Below the pieces are notes generated by a model that saw only the letters and a program-made list of their open reading frames with translations, searched no databases and was not told the DNA's origin. Of a stretch of DNA of 64,000 nt, positions 31,136 through 39,640 are shown piece by piece. How positions within the stretch are numbered: the stretch's first letter is position 1; every line of letters starts with the position of its first letter. The DNA is from Pseudomonas viridiflava (GTDB lineage Bacteria > Pseudomonadota > Gammaproteobacteria > Pseudomonadales > Pseudomonadaceae), in contig NZ_UUPU01000078.1 in the NCBI RefSeq assembly GCF_900591205.1, positions 1 through 64,000 of the forward strand, read 5' to 3'. A program made the position numbers and the translations under genes.

Positions 31136-32029
31136 ATGTCGCTGAACACTACCGCTCACCCCGCGCAGGCGCCACGCTTCTGGCGCGACGAGCGTATGCC
31201 GTTCATCGAGGCGCGGACCATCGCCGACGGGCGCAAGGTCACGTATACCCGACATGCCCATGAGCATTTCTCGATCGGCGCAATCACCACAGGGCGCAGC
31301 TATTACCACTATGGCGCAGAGACCTTCCAGATCAGCGCCGGCACCGTGGTGCTGATGAACCCGGGCGATGTGCATGCCTGCAACCCGATCCACGACCAGC
31401 CCTGGTCCTATCACATGCTGTACCTCGACACGCCCTGGCTGACCGACCTGCAATACCAGCTGGGTTTCAGCACCGACCAGGGTTATCGCCCGTTCAATAC
31501 GCCGTACACCCGCGACACGCGGTTGTACAACGGCTTGATCGAGCTGTACGCGGTCCTGCTGGATCAACAGGCCGAGCTGCTGCAAAAGCAGAGCGCGCTG
31601 GTAAGTTATTTCAGCGAGGTGCAGCAACGCCTGAACCCGTCGCTTGCCCCGGTGCGCGAGGTGAACCACAAGCTGGAACGCGCCGCCGAGTACATCCGTG
31701 AACACTGCACCCAAGCCTTGAAACTCGAAGATATCTGCCTGGCTGCCGAGCTGTCGCCGTCGTACCTGATCCGCGCCTTCAAGCAGTATTACGGGCTGAC
31801 GCCGCATGCTTTTCTGGTTAACCGTCGCATCCAGTTTGCCCGTACCCAGTTGCGCAACGGCGAGCCGATCGCCGATGTGGCCCTGGCCGCAGGTTTTGCC
31901 GACCAGGCGCATTTTCAGCGCACCTTCAAGCAGCACTTCGCCGCCACGCCCGGACAATACCGCGACGTGCTCAAGCCATCAGCAAATAACCCACACTGGC
32001 CACCAGCAACGCGGCCATTGAACGGTTGA
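31136..32029 (+). CDS. AraC-family regulator with cupin sensor domain
   Basis: The 297-residue protein has an N-terminal AraC-type cupin (HAHEHFSIGAITTGRSYYHYG; NPGDVHACNPI, about residues 38-85) and two C-terminal helix-turn-helix motifs (LKLEDICLAAELSPSYLIRA; PIADVALAAGFADQAHFQRT). It converges on a LysE-type exporter gene and overlaps its 3' end by 59 bp. AraC regulators next to LysE exporters often respond to an amino acid or its analogue, but the ligand here is unknown. Confidence 0.9.
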   Translation: MSLNTTAHPAQAPRFWRDERMPFIEARTIADGRKVTYTRHAHEHFSIGAITTGRSYYHYGAETFQISAGTVVLMNPGDVHACNPIHDQPWSYHMLYLDTPWLTDLQYQLGFSTDQGYRPFNTPYTRDTRLYNGLIELYAVLLDQQAELLQKQSALVSYFSEVQQRLNPSLAPVREVNHKLERAAEYIREHCTQALKLEDICLAAELSPSYLIRAFKQYYGLTPHAFLVNRRIQFARTQLRNGEPIADVALAAGFADQAHFQRTFKQHFAATPGQYRDVLKPSANNPHWPPATRPLNG

Positions 32030-32558
32030 ACAAGCGCACCCCCTGGGGATTGCCCAGGTAACGCCGCAAAAAGGTCCCGGCATAGGCCCAGCACGCCACC
32101 GACAGGTAGCAGATCACCAGGTAAAGCCCGGCAAACAGCCAAACCTGCGCCGCGTCGCCATCCGCCACAAACAGCCCCATCCCGGCCACACAGGCCAGCC
32201 AGGCTTTGGGGTTGAGCCACTGCATGACTGCGCCGTAGAGCATCGACGGGGCGGTGGCGCTGCCATCGGCGTCCAGCCGACCATCGTCCACCGCGAGTTT
32301 CCAGGCCATGTACAGCAAAAAGGCGACCCCACCCCACTGGATCACCTGGGTCAGGATCGGCCAGCGCATCAGCACTTCATGCAAGCCCAGGCCGATCAGC
32401 ACCAGCAGCAAGGTAAAGCCGACAGCGGCGCCGAACACGTGTTTCTGGCTGGCAACAAACCCGAAGCGCGCCCCAGAACTCAGTGCCACCACGTTCACCG
32501 GGCCCGGTGTGATGGAGGTGGCCAGGGCGAAGGCAGCCATGGAAATGATCAAGCTCAT
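31971..32558 (-). CDS. LysE-family amino acid exporter
   Basis: The 195-residue inner-membrane protein has about six helices and the family's N-terminal motif (TSITPGPVNVVALSSGARFG). AGGGAAC stands 4-5 nt before the ATG at 32558. LysE/RhtB proteins export amino acids such as lysine, threonine or homoserine lactones. The last 59 bp run antisense to the end of the convergent araC gene, unusually deep for two coding regions and possibly the result of a shifted stop codon in one of them. Confidence 0.9.
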   Translation of the reverse strand: MSLIISMAAFALATSITPGPVNVVALSSGARFGFVASQKHVFGAAVGFTLLLVLIGLGLHEVLMRWPILTQVIQWGGVAFLLYMAWKLAVDDGRLDADGSATAPSMLYGAVMQWLNPKAWLACVAGMGLFVADGDAAQVWLFAGLYLVICYLSVACWAYAGTFLRRYLGNPQGVRLFNRSMAALLVASVGYLLMA

Positions 32559-32719
32559 TACAGTTCCCTTTTTATGATGCGCCGTGAAGAGGCCACAACG
32601 GTATAAGCCCCCTCCAAAACGGTATTGAACAAAATCACCCTGGGCCCACAAACCTGGCCGGGGCCGGTGCTAGAGTTCACGACCAAGTATTTATTCGATC
32701 ACTGCAAGAAGGAATCGCC

Positions 32720-33562
32720 ATGTCACATCGTCTACTGGCAGTTGCCTGCCTGTTGTTGTCTGTCTCCACGGCCCAGGCTGCTGAACGCTGGGAAACCCTG
32801 CCGCCGACGCCCGCCCCGGTAACCGCCGCAAAAACCGGGTATGCCGCCGTCAACGGCATCAAGGTCTACTACACCCGCACCGGCCAGGGATCGCCGGTGG
32901 TGCTGCTGCATGGCGGGCTGTCCAACTCCGACTACTGGGGCCACCAGGTCAAGGCGCTGTCGGCCAAGCACACGGTGATCAGTATCGACAGCCGTGGCCA
33001 CGGGCGCAGTTCGCGGGATGAAAAACCCTTTGGCTACGACCTGATGGCCGATGACGTGGTGGCCGTGCTCGACAGCCTGAAAATCCCCCGCGCCGATATC
33101 GTCGGTTGGAGCGACGGCGCGATCATCGGTATCGACCTGGCCCTGCGTCACCCTGAGCGTATCGGCAAGGTGTTCGCCTTCGCCGCCAATACCCAGACCG
33201 CCGGCGTGAAGGACGGCGTGGAGAAAAACCCAACGTTCGCAGCGTTTATCGAACGCGCCGGCAAGGAGTACGCCAAGCTGTCGCCGACGCCCAAAGAGTA
33301 CGACGCGTTTGTGGAGCAGATCAGCCATATGTGGGCCAGCCAACCGAACTGGACCGACGCGCAGTTGGCGAGCATCAAGACACCGATCCTGATCGCCGAT
33401 GGCGATCACGACGAAGCGATCAAGCGCGAGCACACCGAGTACATGGCGGCGACCATCCCCGGTGCCGGCCTGCTGATCCTGCCGAACACCAGCCACTTCG
33501 CGTTCCTGCAGGACCCTGCGCTGTTCAATGCCGCACTGCTGGGCTTCCTCGACGGCAAATAA
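32720..33562 (+). CDS. Secreted alpha/beta-fold hydrolase
   Basis: This 280-residue protein has a signal peptide (LLAVACLLLSVSTAQA) and an alpha/beta-hydrolase core: oxyanion HGG (VVLLHGGLSNSDYWG, about 66-80), nucleophile elbow GWSDGA (Ser about 138) and the terminal His in NTSHFAF (about 263). DADHDEAI-like acid (DGDHDEAIK) supplies the aspartate. AAGGAATCGCC precedes the ATG. It is exported to the periplasm or beyond, and the substrate is unknown (ester, lactone or peroxidase-type reactions are possible). Confidence 0.88.
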   Translation: MSHRLLAVACLLLSVSTAQAAERWETLPPTPAPVTAAKTGYAAVNGIKVYYTRTGQGSPVVLLHGGLSNSDYWGHQVKALSAKHTVISIDSRGHGRSSRDEKPFGYDLMADDVVAVLDSLKIPRADIVGWSDGAIIGIDLALRHPERIGKVFAFAANTQTAGVKDGVEKNPTFAAFIERAGKEYAKLSPTPKEYDAFVEQISHMWASQPNWTDAQLASIKTPILIADGDHDEAIKREHTEYMAATIPGAGLLILPNTSHFAFLQDPALFNAALLGFLDGK

Positions 33563-33568
33563 CCCTGC

Positions 33569-35257
33569 CTACTTGACGAACAACTCCCGGTCCCGGGCCT
33601 TCACATGGCCGGGTCGGTAGTAAGCGTCGAACCAGGGCTTCTCCCCCGCCGCCGGCGGTTTGGCCAGGCGCAGGGTCTGTAGTGCGCCGGGCTGACTGGC
33701 ATTGACCCGAAAGTGGAAATGGTCGAACAGGCGCAACGCCTCGATGGCGTACACCACGGCAATCTTGCGGTCTTCGATGCGGATCAGGTGGTCGCCGTTA
33801 TTCTTCTCCCCGCCCCCGGCCAGGTTGGATGAGCCGGTGTATACCGTGGGGTTGGCGCCGTTGAAATCAGTCACCACAAACTTGTTGTGCACCATGTTCC
33901 CCGCATTGCCCGACCACTCGGCCTTGAACGGCGCCGGCGCATTGCTCGCCAGGTAAGCGAACGGCAGCAAGCCCACCGAGCCATCCGGCTTGCGCACCGC
34001 CAGCTTGCCGGTGCGCTGGGCCACGCCGTAGGAGAACAACGCACGCTGCATCAACTCATCCAGCGCGGTGCGCACTTTGCCGTTGATCAGGCTGAGGAAC
34101 ACGATGGAATACAGCACCGAACTGGTGGCTTGCTCGATGCTGGTGGCGATGGGGTCCAGCGATAGCGCACTGTCGGCATGCGGCGCGAAGCACAACGACA
34201 CCCTGGAGCCCGGCTCGTCGCGCACCACCCACCATTGCTGCGCAAGCGCGTTCTTGCGAAACGTACCGGGCGCAGTCCAGTAGGCATCGAAGACTTCGGC
34301 AAACTTGCCGGCCACCGTTTCGTCATCAAACAACAGCACATTATTGGCCTGGATATACAGGCCGCGCAGGGCAAAGTTGGTGGAGCCGCCGAGCACCCGG
34401 ATCGCCTTGCCGGCGCGCCGCACAATCAATACTTTGTTGTGCTGCTGGCTGGAAAAATGCAGGCGCTTGACCTGCGCACCGGCCGCGCTCAAACGCGTGG
34501 CACTGAGGGTTTCGCAGCTGTCGGCGGCGCCCTGGTCGCCATGGTCGTCGATGATCGCCCGCAGGCGCGGACCGAGCTGTTCGAGGCGGCGCAGAATGTC
34601 CGGTTCCTTGCTTTCGTAGATCAGCGCGTCGAGGCTCAGTTCGGGGTCATTCGCTACCTGTTCCAGCACTTGCAGAATCAACTGCCGGGCTTCGAAACCC
34701 AGCCATTGGTAATTGGCTTCGAAAGGCGCCATGTCCAGGTCCAGATAGGCCCTGGGGGCGGAGCGCGCCGGCGGCAGGATGCGGGTTTCATTGTCGAAAC
34801 GATCACCATACGCCTGGGAGGACGCAAAACCCCGGGTAAAGCCGATGTTCACGAAGTTACTGATGGTTTGCGCTTGCAGCGAGACCTGGCCTTCCACCCC
34901 GACACCTTTGCGCAGCGTGCCGTCGGCCTGCATATAACAGGCAGTGACCCGGTAGCGGAACAGCCCCGGCAGGATCTCGCTGGGCACATGAATCCAGCGA
35001 AATTTCTGGAACGGTGCCTCGGTGGAAGGAAAGGTGCGCGGCCGTTCGGGGGTGGGTGGGTAGTCGAAGTGCAGGCGGTTGTGCAGCACGCCCCAGTGGT
35101 TGGCACCGGGGTAACGCACTTCGATGCTGAAGCCGACAAAGTCGACCGTGGCCAGGTCCGGCGCGAGGTCAAATGCGAGCAGTGCGGCGCCCTCTCCGCG
35201 ATACAGCTTGAAGGTCAACCCTTGAAACGTGGTCTTGCTCTCGAAGTCGGTGCTCAA
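33569..35257 (-). CDS. Phospholipase D-like protein with two HKD motifs
   Basis: The 562-residue protein carries two PLD catalytic motifs, QHNKVLIV with GGSTNF (His about 273) and VHNKFVVTD with TGSSNL (His about 457), so both half-sites are intact. The first ~140 residues form a separate beta-rich domain (FVGFSIEVRYPGANHWGVL). No signal peptide is present. The start is TTG at 35257 with AGAAGGGA 6 nt upstream. It could act on phospholipids or nucleic acids; PLD proteins of this size also occur as secretion effectors, but no vgrG, immunity or secretion gene is adjacent. Confidence 0.82.
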   Translation of the reverse strand: MSTDFESKTTFQGLTFKLYRGEGAALLAFDLAPDLATVDFVGFSIEVRYPGANHWGVLHNRLHFDYPPTPERPRTFPSTEAPFQKFRWIHVPSEILPGLFRYRVTACYMQADGTLRKGVGVEGQVSLQAQTISNFVNIGFTRGFASSQAYGDRFDNETRILPPARSAPRAYLDLDMAPFEANYQWLGFEARQLILQVLEQVANDPELSLDALIYESKEPDILRRLEQLGPRLRAIIDDHGDQGAADSCETLSATRLSAAGAQVKRLHFSSQQHNKVLIVRRAGKAIRVLGGSTNFALRGLYIQANNVLLFDDETVAGKFAEVFDAYWTAPGTFRKNALAQQWWVVRDEPGSRVSLCFAPHADSALSLDPIATSIEQATSSVLYSIVFLSLINGKVRTALDELMQRALFSYGVAQRTGKLAVRKPDGSVGLLPFAYLASNAPAPFKAEWSGNAGNMVHNKFVVTDFNGANPTVYTGSSNLAGGGEKNNGDHLIRIEDRKIAVVYAIEALRLFDHFHFRVNASQPGALQTLRLAKPPAAGEKPWFDAYYRPGHVKARDRELFVK

Positions 35258-35320
35258 GCGATATCCCTTCTGCCGGCCGGCGGTCTATTGAGTCTAGCGC
35301 CTGCACCACATAATGCTGCC

Positions 35321-35950
35321 CTAGCGCTGAGAGGGGATGCGGATATCGCCATCGCGGCACTGGGTTTTCACGCTGCGTGGGCAGCCGGCAAACGCCAGGT
35401 CCTTGCTCAGGCACACGCGCACCTCCGACAGCACCTTGCCTTTGCAGATCACCGCCAGGCCATGGTCGCCCAGGCGCGGGTTGCTCTCGCGAAACAACGC
35501 CTCGATCTCACGCGCCGGCAACGACGGCGGCGTATTGAAAGGTTGCAATTGCGCGGGGATGACCACCCCACCCAACGCCGCATCGGTCTTGTCCAGGTAG
35601 GCCAGCGGCTCGAGCCCGGTGCAGGTGCCGTGCTTGGCCCATTCGTGCTTGAGCAGCGCGCGCGTCGGGAACAGCGCCGCGCCCTTGTCCAGTTCTTCAC
35701 CGCTCAGGGCTGACTGCGGCGCACACGACGCCGGCCACCCTCCCCGTGCGTATTGCGGCCACAGGCCGTGCAGCACGAAGCCATAGCCCTTGCCCGAGCA
35801 CTGTTCGTTATTCGGGTGTGTCAGGCAAAAGGTCGGTGACCAGGATAACGACAGCACATAAAAATCAAACTCGCCTGGCGTCCCTTGGCTACGCGGGGCC
35901 GCCATTGCACTTGTTGCGACAACCAGCCACAACGCTATCCAGTATTTCAT
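35321..35950 (-). CDS. Ribonuclease T2 family (RNase I-like), periplasmic
   Basis: The 209-residue protein has a signal peptide (MKYWIALWLVVATSAMAA) and both catalytic segments of the T2 family: CAS I FVLHGLWPQ and CAS II KHEWAKHGTC, each with its active-site histidine. Eight cysteines fit the usual disulfides. It would degrade RNA in the periplasm with little base preference, like E. coli RNase I. AAGGAATAACCCG precedes the ATG. It lies 63 bp beyond the PLD-like gene start on the same strand, so co-transcription is possible but untested. Confidence 0.92.
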   Translation of the reverse strand: MKYWIALWLVVATSAMAAPRSQGTPGEFDFYVLSLSWSPTFCLTHPNNEQCSGKGYGFVLHGLWPQYARGGWPASCAPQSALSGEELDKGAALFPTRALLKHEWAKHGTCTGLEPLAYLDKTDAALGGVVIPAQLQPFNTPPSLPAREIEALFRESNPRLGDHGLAVICKGKVLSEVRVCLSKDLAFAGCPRSVKTQCRDGDIRIPSQR

Positions 35951-35987
35951 CGGGTTATTCCTTGCAAAGAAAACAGGTATACCGCGA

Positions 35988-36968
35988 CTACCCGGGGAGA
36001 TTGGGGTTACGTTGTAGCACCTTGTCCAGGATCCGATCGGTCTTCAATGCTTCGATGCCCAGCGACGGATGCTCGGCCTCGCCACGAATGTGCGCGTTCA
36101 TCGCCAACACGTGGTGCCACTGGATATGGGCGTGGCACGGCACTTCCAGCACTTCGTCGACCTCACCTTCGAGACGCAGCGGCTGGTCTTCGAACACCGA
36201 GAACTGAATGCGCCCGCGGCTGCCGATCAACTCGACCAGATCCTCGCGACGGTCCGCGACAAAGTTCCAGCAGCCCATGCCCAGCGCGCCCGAGCTGAAG
36301 GTCCAGCAGGCCGTCACCGCATCTTCGGCTGCGTAGCCTCCAGCCTGGCGTGCAGTAAAACCCGAGACCTCGACGATATCCCCGGCCAGGTACTGGAACA
36401 GATCAAAGCCGTGGCTGGCCAGGTCGGCGAAGTAACCGCCGCCGGCGATCAGCGGGTCGGTACGCCAGTTGGAGGCGCTGGCATCCTCGGCGCCCGGGGG
36501 CTTGCACAGGGTCCAGGTAAGGTGGCGCAACTCGCCGATGTGCCCGTCTTGCAGCCAGTCGCGCACTTGCTGGAAGCGCGGCAGCGAGCGCCGGTAATAA
36601 GAGACAAACAAGTGCAGCCCGGCACGCTCGAAGGTGCGCTGCATCAAGGCGCTCTGCTCGGCATTCAATGCCATCGGCTTTTCGACGCAGCAATGCTTGC
36701 CGGCAGCCGCGACCATCAGGCTGTATTCCAAGTGGCTGTCAGGCGGCGTGGCGATGTACACCGCGTCCACCTCAGGGTCGTCGATCAGTGCCTGGGCGTC
36801 GGTATAGAAACGGCCAATGCCGTGGCGTGCCGCATAATCGCGCACAGCGTCTTCGCGTCGCCCCATCACGGCCACCAGCGCCGAACCTGGCGCTTTGTAG
36901 AAGGCGGGTCCACTCTTCACTTCAGTGACGCTGCCACAGCCGATCATGCCCCAACGTACGGTGCTCAT
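35988..36968 (-). CDS. Gfo/Idh/MocA-family oxidoreductase
   Basis: The 326-residue protein has a Rossmann NAD(P) motif at the start (WGMIGCGSVTEVKSGPAF), the EKP catalytic-lysine motif (CCVEKPMALN, about residues 90-99) and the C-terminal alpha/beta domain. The family oxidises or reduces sugars and cyclitols at a ring hydroxyl. The ATG at 36968 has CGAGGAAAA upstream. An inositol/sugar ABC importer 24 kb away is too far to link them. The substrate is unknown. Confidence 0.88.
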   Translation of the reverse strand: MSTVRWGMIGCGSVTEVKSGPAFYKAPGSALVAVMGRREDAVRDYAARHGIGRFYTDAQALIDDPEVDAVYIATPPDSHLEYSLMVAAAGKHCCVEKPMALNAEQSALMQRTFERAGLHLFVSYYRRSLPRFQQVRDWLQDGHIGELRHLTWTLCKPPGAEDASASNWRTDPLIAGGGYFADLASHGFDLFQYLAGDIVEVSGFTARQAGGYAAEDAVTACWTFSSGALGMGCWNFVADRREDLVELIGSRGRIQFSVFEDQPLRLEGEVDEVLEVPCHAHIQWHHVLAMNAHIRGEAEHPSLGIEALKTDRILDKVLQRNPNLPG

Positions 36969-37095
36969 CAGTTTTCCTCGTGCGTTTTCATCAAGCGGGC
37001 AGTATCCACATACCCACCCCGGCACGCCACACCCACCTAGCATGACAATTGCATTACACTTTTATGACAATCATCCCGCTGCGGGGGCACAGACG

Positions 37096-37458
37096 ATGAA
37101 AATACGCGCAACGGTCATTTGCGAACACGAGGGGCATATCCTCTTCGTGCGCAAGGCCAGATCAAAATGGGCTTTGCCGGGCGGCAAGGTCGAGCGGGAC
37201 GAGCGCCCGGTCGGCGCGGCCGAACGCGAGCTGGAAGAAGAAACCGGGTTGAACGTGGACGGGTTGCTCTACTTGCAGGAGCTGAAGGCCCGCGACACGG
37301 TGCACCATGTGTTCGAGGCGTCGGTGGTGAACATCGCCGATGCAAAACCTTGCAATGAAATAATCGACTGCCAGTGGCACCCCTATGGCGCCATGGACGA
37401 CCTGGACACCACCGACGCTACCCGCCACATCGTCAAATCCTTCCTACGTCGCCTGTAG
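37096..37458 (+). CDS. Nudix hydrolase
   Basis: The 120-residue protein has an intact Nudix box: G-KVERD-E-RPVGAAE-RELEEETGL (about residues 31-53), which binds Mg and hydrolyses nucleoside-diphosphate-linked substrates. I place the start at the ATG at 37096 (GGGGGCACAG upstream), which begins with the usual first strand MKIRATVICEHEG; an upstream ATG at 37042 would add 18 residues. The last 15 bp overlap the 3' end of the convergent binding-protein gene. The exact substrate cannot be told. Confidence 0.86.
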   Translation: MKIRATVICEHEGHILFVRKARSKWALPGGKVERDERPVGAAERELEEETGLNVDGLLYLQELKARDTVHHVFEASVVNIADAKPCNEIIDCQWHPYGAMDDLDTTDATRHIVKSFLRRL

Positions 37459-38157
37459 TTCAGCACTCTGGCCGCTGGCCAACAGACCGCGCTTGACCAA
37501 GCCATTCTCTTTCTGCCGTTCGACAAAGGATTTGACGAACGCGGCAGCGGCTGTGTGCGCCACCGGGACTGCCATGGCTTGGCGAATGGTCATGAAGTCG
37601 TCCTCCACCAGGCGCCATTGATCAGAAACCCGGGTTTGCAGGAAATCCCGCACGCCTGCCGCCGCATCCAGGCCCTGCTCGGCAAACCAGTCCACCGCAG
37701 CGGCTGAGGTGGGCGCGCGCACCAGCTCGGCATGCTGCAGCGTGCGGCTCAGGTACAGGTCGTAGGCCGCGCCCTGACCAACGGCAATGCGCCGCCCCGG
37801 TGCATCCATCTGCGCTACTTGGCTCAGTGCCGAATCAGCGCGCACCAGATACGTGCCCTTGATGGCCACATAAGGCGCACTGAAGGCAATTTCTTTTTCG
37901 CGCACCGGTTCGATGGCCAGGAATGCCACGCGCCACACGTCATCGGCCAACGCGGCAAAGACCTTGCCCGCCGCCTCGAAGGTGATCAGCTCCAGGCCCA
38001 CCCCCAACTCTGCGGCCAACGCCTTGGCCAGCACCACCGAAACGCCCTGAGGCTCACCCCCCGCGCCGCGTTGCGCCAACACCGGGTTACCCAAGTTGAT
38101 GGCGGCGCGCAGCACCCCATCGGGGGCCAACCGTTGCATAACCTCGGGGTCAATCAT
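37444..38157 (-). CDS. Family-3 solute-binding protein without signal peptide
   Basis: The 237-residue protein matches the family-3 periplasmic-binding fold (GVLRAAINLGNPVLA; FEAAGKVFAALADDVWRVAFL; FSAPYVAIKGTYLVR) used for polar amino acids. It starts with MIDPEVMQRLAPDG and has no hydrophobic export signal, and the ribosome site AGGAGTGCTCG fixes this start. It may therefore act in the cytoplasm as an amino-acid-binding or dehydratase-like (cyclohexadienyl-dehydratase-related) protein, or be exported another way. No ABC permease genes are adjacent. Confidence 0.78.
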   Translation of the reverse strand: MIDPEVMQRLAPDGVLRAAINLGNPVLAQRGAGGEPQGVSVVLAKALAAELGVGLELITFEAAGKVFAALADDVWRVAFLAIEPVREKEIAFSAPYVAIKGTYLVRADSALSQVAQMDAPGRRIAVGQGAAYDLYLSRTLQHAELVRAPTSAAAVDWFAEQGLDAAAGVRDFLQTRVSDQWRLVEDDFMTIRQAMAVPVAHTAAAAFVKSFVERQKENGLVKRGLLASGQSAELQAT

Positions 38158-38465
38158 CGAGCACTCCTAGACGAATTCGTCGCACGGTTTAGCGAATCAC
38201 AAACGGCGGTACGCCGCCGTGCTCAAAGTACCCAAGCGCTTGCACTGAGTCGAGTAATGAGTGTTTGAACGGAATCGCGTGAGCATCGCCCGCACCCAGT
38301 GCTGGTTGGGTTCGAGAATCCGCCCGGTCGCACCACCGAGGCGCCTGCATCGCCGGCAAGCCAGCTCCCACAGAAAAGCCCTCCACTGCGTACGCCGCCC
38401 CGCTCTTGATCCACACCACTCAGGCCGGCTGTCAGGCCGCCGTGCTCTGCTTTTGATCTTGATCC
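38158..38465. other. Gene-free stretch with a solitary REP
   Basis: No gene with a convincing start and ribosome site is present. A single REP (38348-38372, CATCGCCGGCAAGCCAGCTC then CCACA) lies in the middle. A minus-strand frame ending at 38189 contains LGYFEHGGVPPFVIR, which faintly recalls the C-terminus of aconitases, but it is too short and lacks a start, so any gene here is at most a remnant. Confidence 0.6.
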
Positions 38466-38726
38466 AGGCGCCCCATTAACCACGCTGGCCGCACGCGGGC
38501 TTGAATCCGTGGGTAACCCGGCAGGACGCCGGGTTAGCCGCGCTGGGCCAAGGATGGCCCATCGCGGCGGCCCACGGATTCAAGCCTGCGTGCGGGCACA
38601 CCGAGCCTAAGCGAGGTGCCGAGTGGTGGGGCAAGAGCGTTTTGCTTACTTTTGCGCTGTTCAAAAGTGAGCCGCCGTAAGGGCGGAACCAATCCCAGCC
38701 CGTTACCCCAAAAACGGATATACCCC
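38466..38726 (+). repeat. Structured dispersed repeat, copy B (three-way junction)
   Basis: This copy has the same architecture as 6-266. The outer stem (38498-38514 with 38570-38586) extends by further pairs to CACGC/GCGTG with one wobble. The two inner hairpins are identical to copy A. The 3' hairpin reads CCGCC-GTAAG-GGCGG (38672-38686) where copy A reads CCGCT-GTAAG-AGCGG, a compensatory change that keeps the stem. The last hairpin CCGTT/AACGG (38700-38717) is also kept. The element ends about 15 nt before the stop codon of the minus-strand gene at 38742. Confidence 0.85.
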
Positions 38727-38741
38727 CGCCCCCCCTCAACC

Positions 38742-39218
38742 TCAAGACCGCGGCTTCCCCCCCACCGCCCTGGCCTGCCCCCGCAAATACAACGCCTCCA
38801 CCAACTTCTGCCGCTCCCCCTGCGGCAACCCACTGGCAAACTGCGCCAACGTCGCATCCACCAACGCCCTGAGCGCCGCATCAGCCTCACGCGCCTTGGC
38901 CAACTGCGCCACCAACACCTCACGATCCAATGTCGGCGCTTCCAACTGCCTGATCACCCCCATGCGCGCCTCACGCCCCGCCATGATCAGCGGCTGACTG
39001 TCAGCACTGTTATGCCGCAACAATTGGCGCAACTCCCGGCGCCGTTCCGGCGGCAACCTGACCATGGCCTGGCGCAGCCCATGCTGATTAACCACCCCCT
39101 CAGCCGGCTTGGCGCTGGTGACCATCCAGTGATAAAGCCCGCCGCCCACCCCGCCAATCAAAAACACATTGAGCAGGATCGAAACAAACAACCACGGTTT
39201 CAGGGATCTGCCTGTCAT
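38742..39218 (-). CDS. Periplasmic sensor protein, heavy-metal-resistance (CnrX/ZraP-like) family
   Basis: The 158-residue protein has an N-terminal membrane anchor (LFVSILLNVFLIGGVGGGLY, about residues 10-29) and an all-helical periplasmic domain rich in Arg/Leu/Gln (LPPERRRELRQLLRHN), the fold of the Metal_resist/CpxP-like group. It is the last gene of an operon with an ECF sigma factor and a putative anti-sigma, overlapping the latter by 4 bp, so it likely senses an envelope or metal signal. The 3' third is C-rich and G-poor on the + strand, unlike its 5' part, next to repeat copy B. Confidence 0.75.
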   Translation of the reverse strand: MTGRSLKPWLFVSILLNVFLIGGVGGGLYHWMVTSAKPAEGVVNQHGLRQAMVRLPPERRRELRQLLRHNSADSQPLIMAGREARMGVIRQLEAPTLDREVLVAQLAKAREADAALRALVDATLAQFASGLPQGERQKLVEALYLRGQARAVGGKPRS

Positions 39219-39640
39219 TGCTCGGCTTCCTCGGCATTGACGGTAAAGACGACTTCCGCATCGCCCTGGTCGAAGACACTGGGCAGCACTTCAGATGACA
39301 ACATCGGCAGCGGCACGCTCATGGACGCCACCAACATCCCCGTGACGATGCCGGCAATGCCCACGCCCACCAGACCCGCAGGCGATAACCAACTGGCATA
39401 ACGTGACCAGAACGAGCGTGGCGCCGATTGGCGTATCTGCCGGATCAGGGCCGGGTCCGCGAACACGGGTGCATGGCTGTCCAACCGGCTGTCGAGCCAG
39501 CGCGCCTGGTGCACGGCTTCACGGGCGTGAACATTGCCGCTGTCGAGCAATGCCTGGGCGGCGGGCTGTTCCGCGCTGGGCCAGCGATGCAGGTCGGCTC
39601 CATAGGCGTCGGCCAGGTAAACAAAGCGTTCGGGTGTCAT
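39215..39640 (-). CDS. Putative anti-sigma factor (single-pass membrane)
   Basis: The 141-residue protein has a cytoplasmic N-terminal part of ~85 residues (MTPERFVYLADAYGADLHRW), one membrane helix (about 90-112, GLVGVGIAGIVTGMLVASMS) and a short acidic periplasmic tail. It overlaps both the sigma factor gene (4 bp) and the sensor gene (4 bp). No zinc-binding HxxxCxxC is present, so it is not a ZAS-type anti-sigma. The role follows from position and layout rather than sequence similarity I can name. Confidence 0.65.
   Translation of the reverse strand: MTPERFVYLADAYGADLHRWPSAEQPAAQALLDSGNVHAREAVHQARWLDSRLDSHAPVFADPALIRQIRQSAPRSFWSRYASWLSPAGLVGVGIAGIVTGMLVASMSVPLPMLSSEVLPSVFDQGDAEVVFTVNAEEAEQ

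Noticed and set aside
38189..38320. Frame ending in LGYFEHGGVPPFVIR, reminiscent of aconitase C-termini
   Set aside because: Only about 16 residues look similar, no start or upstream domain exists, and chance cannot be excluded.
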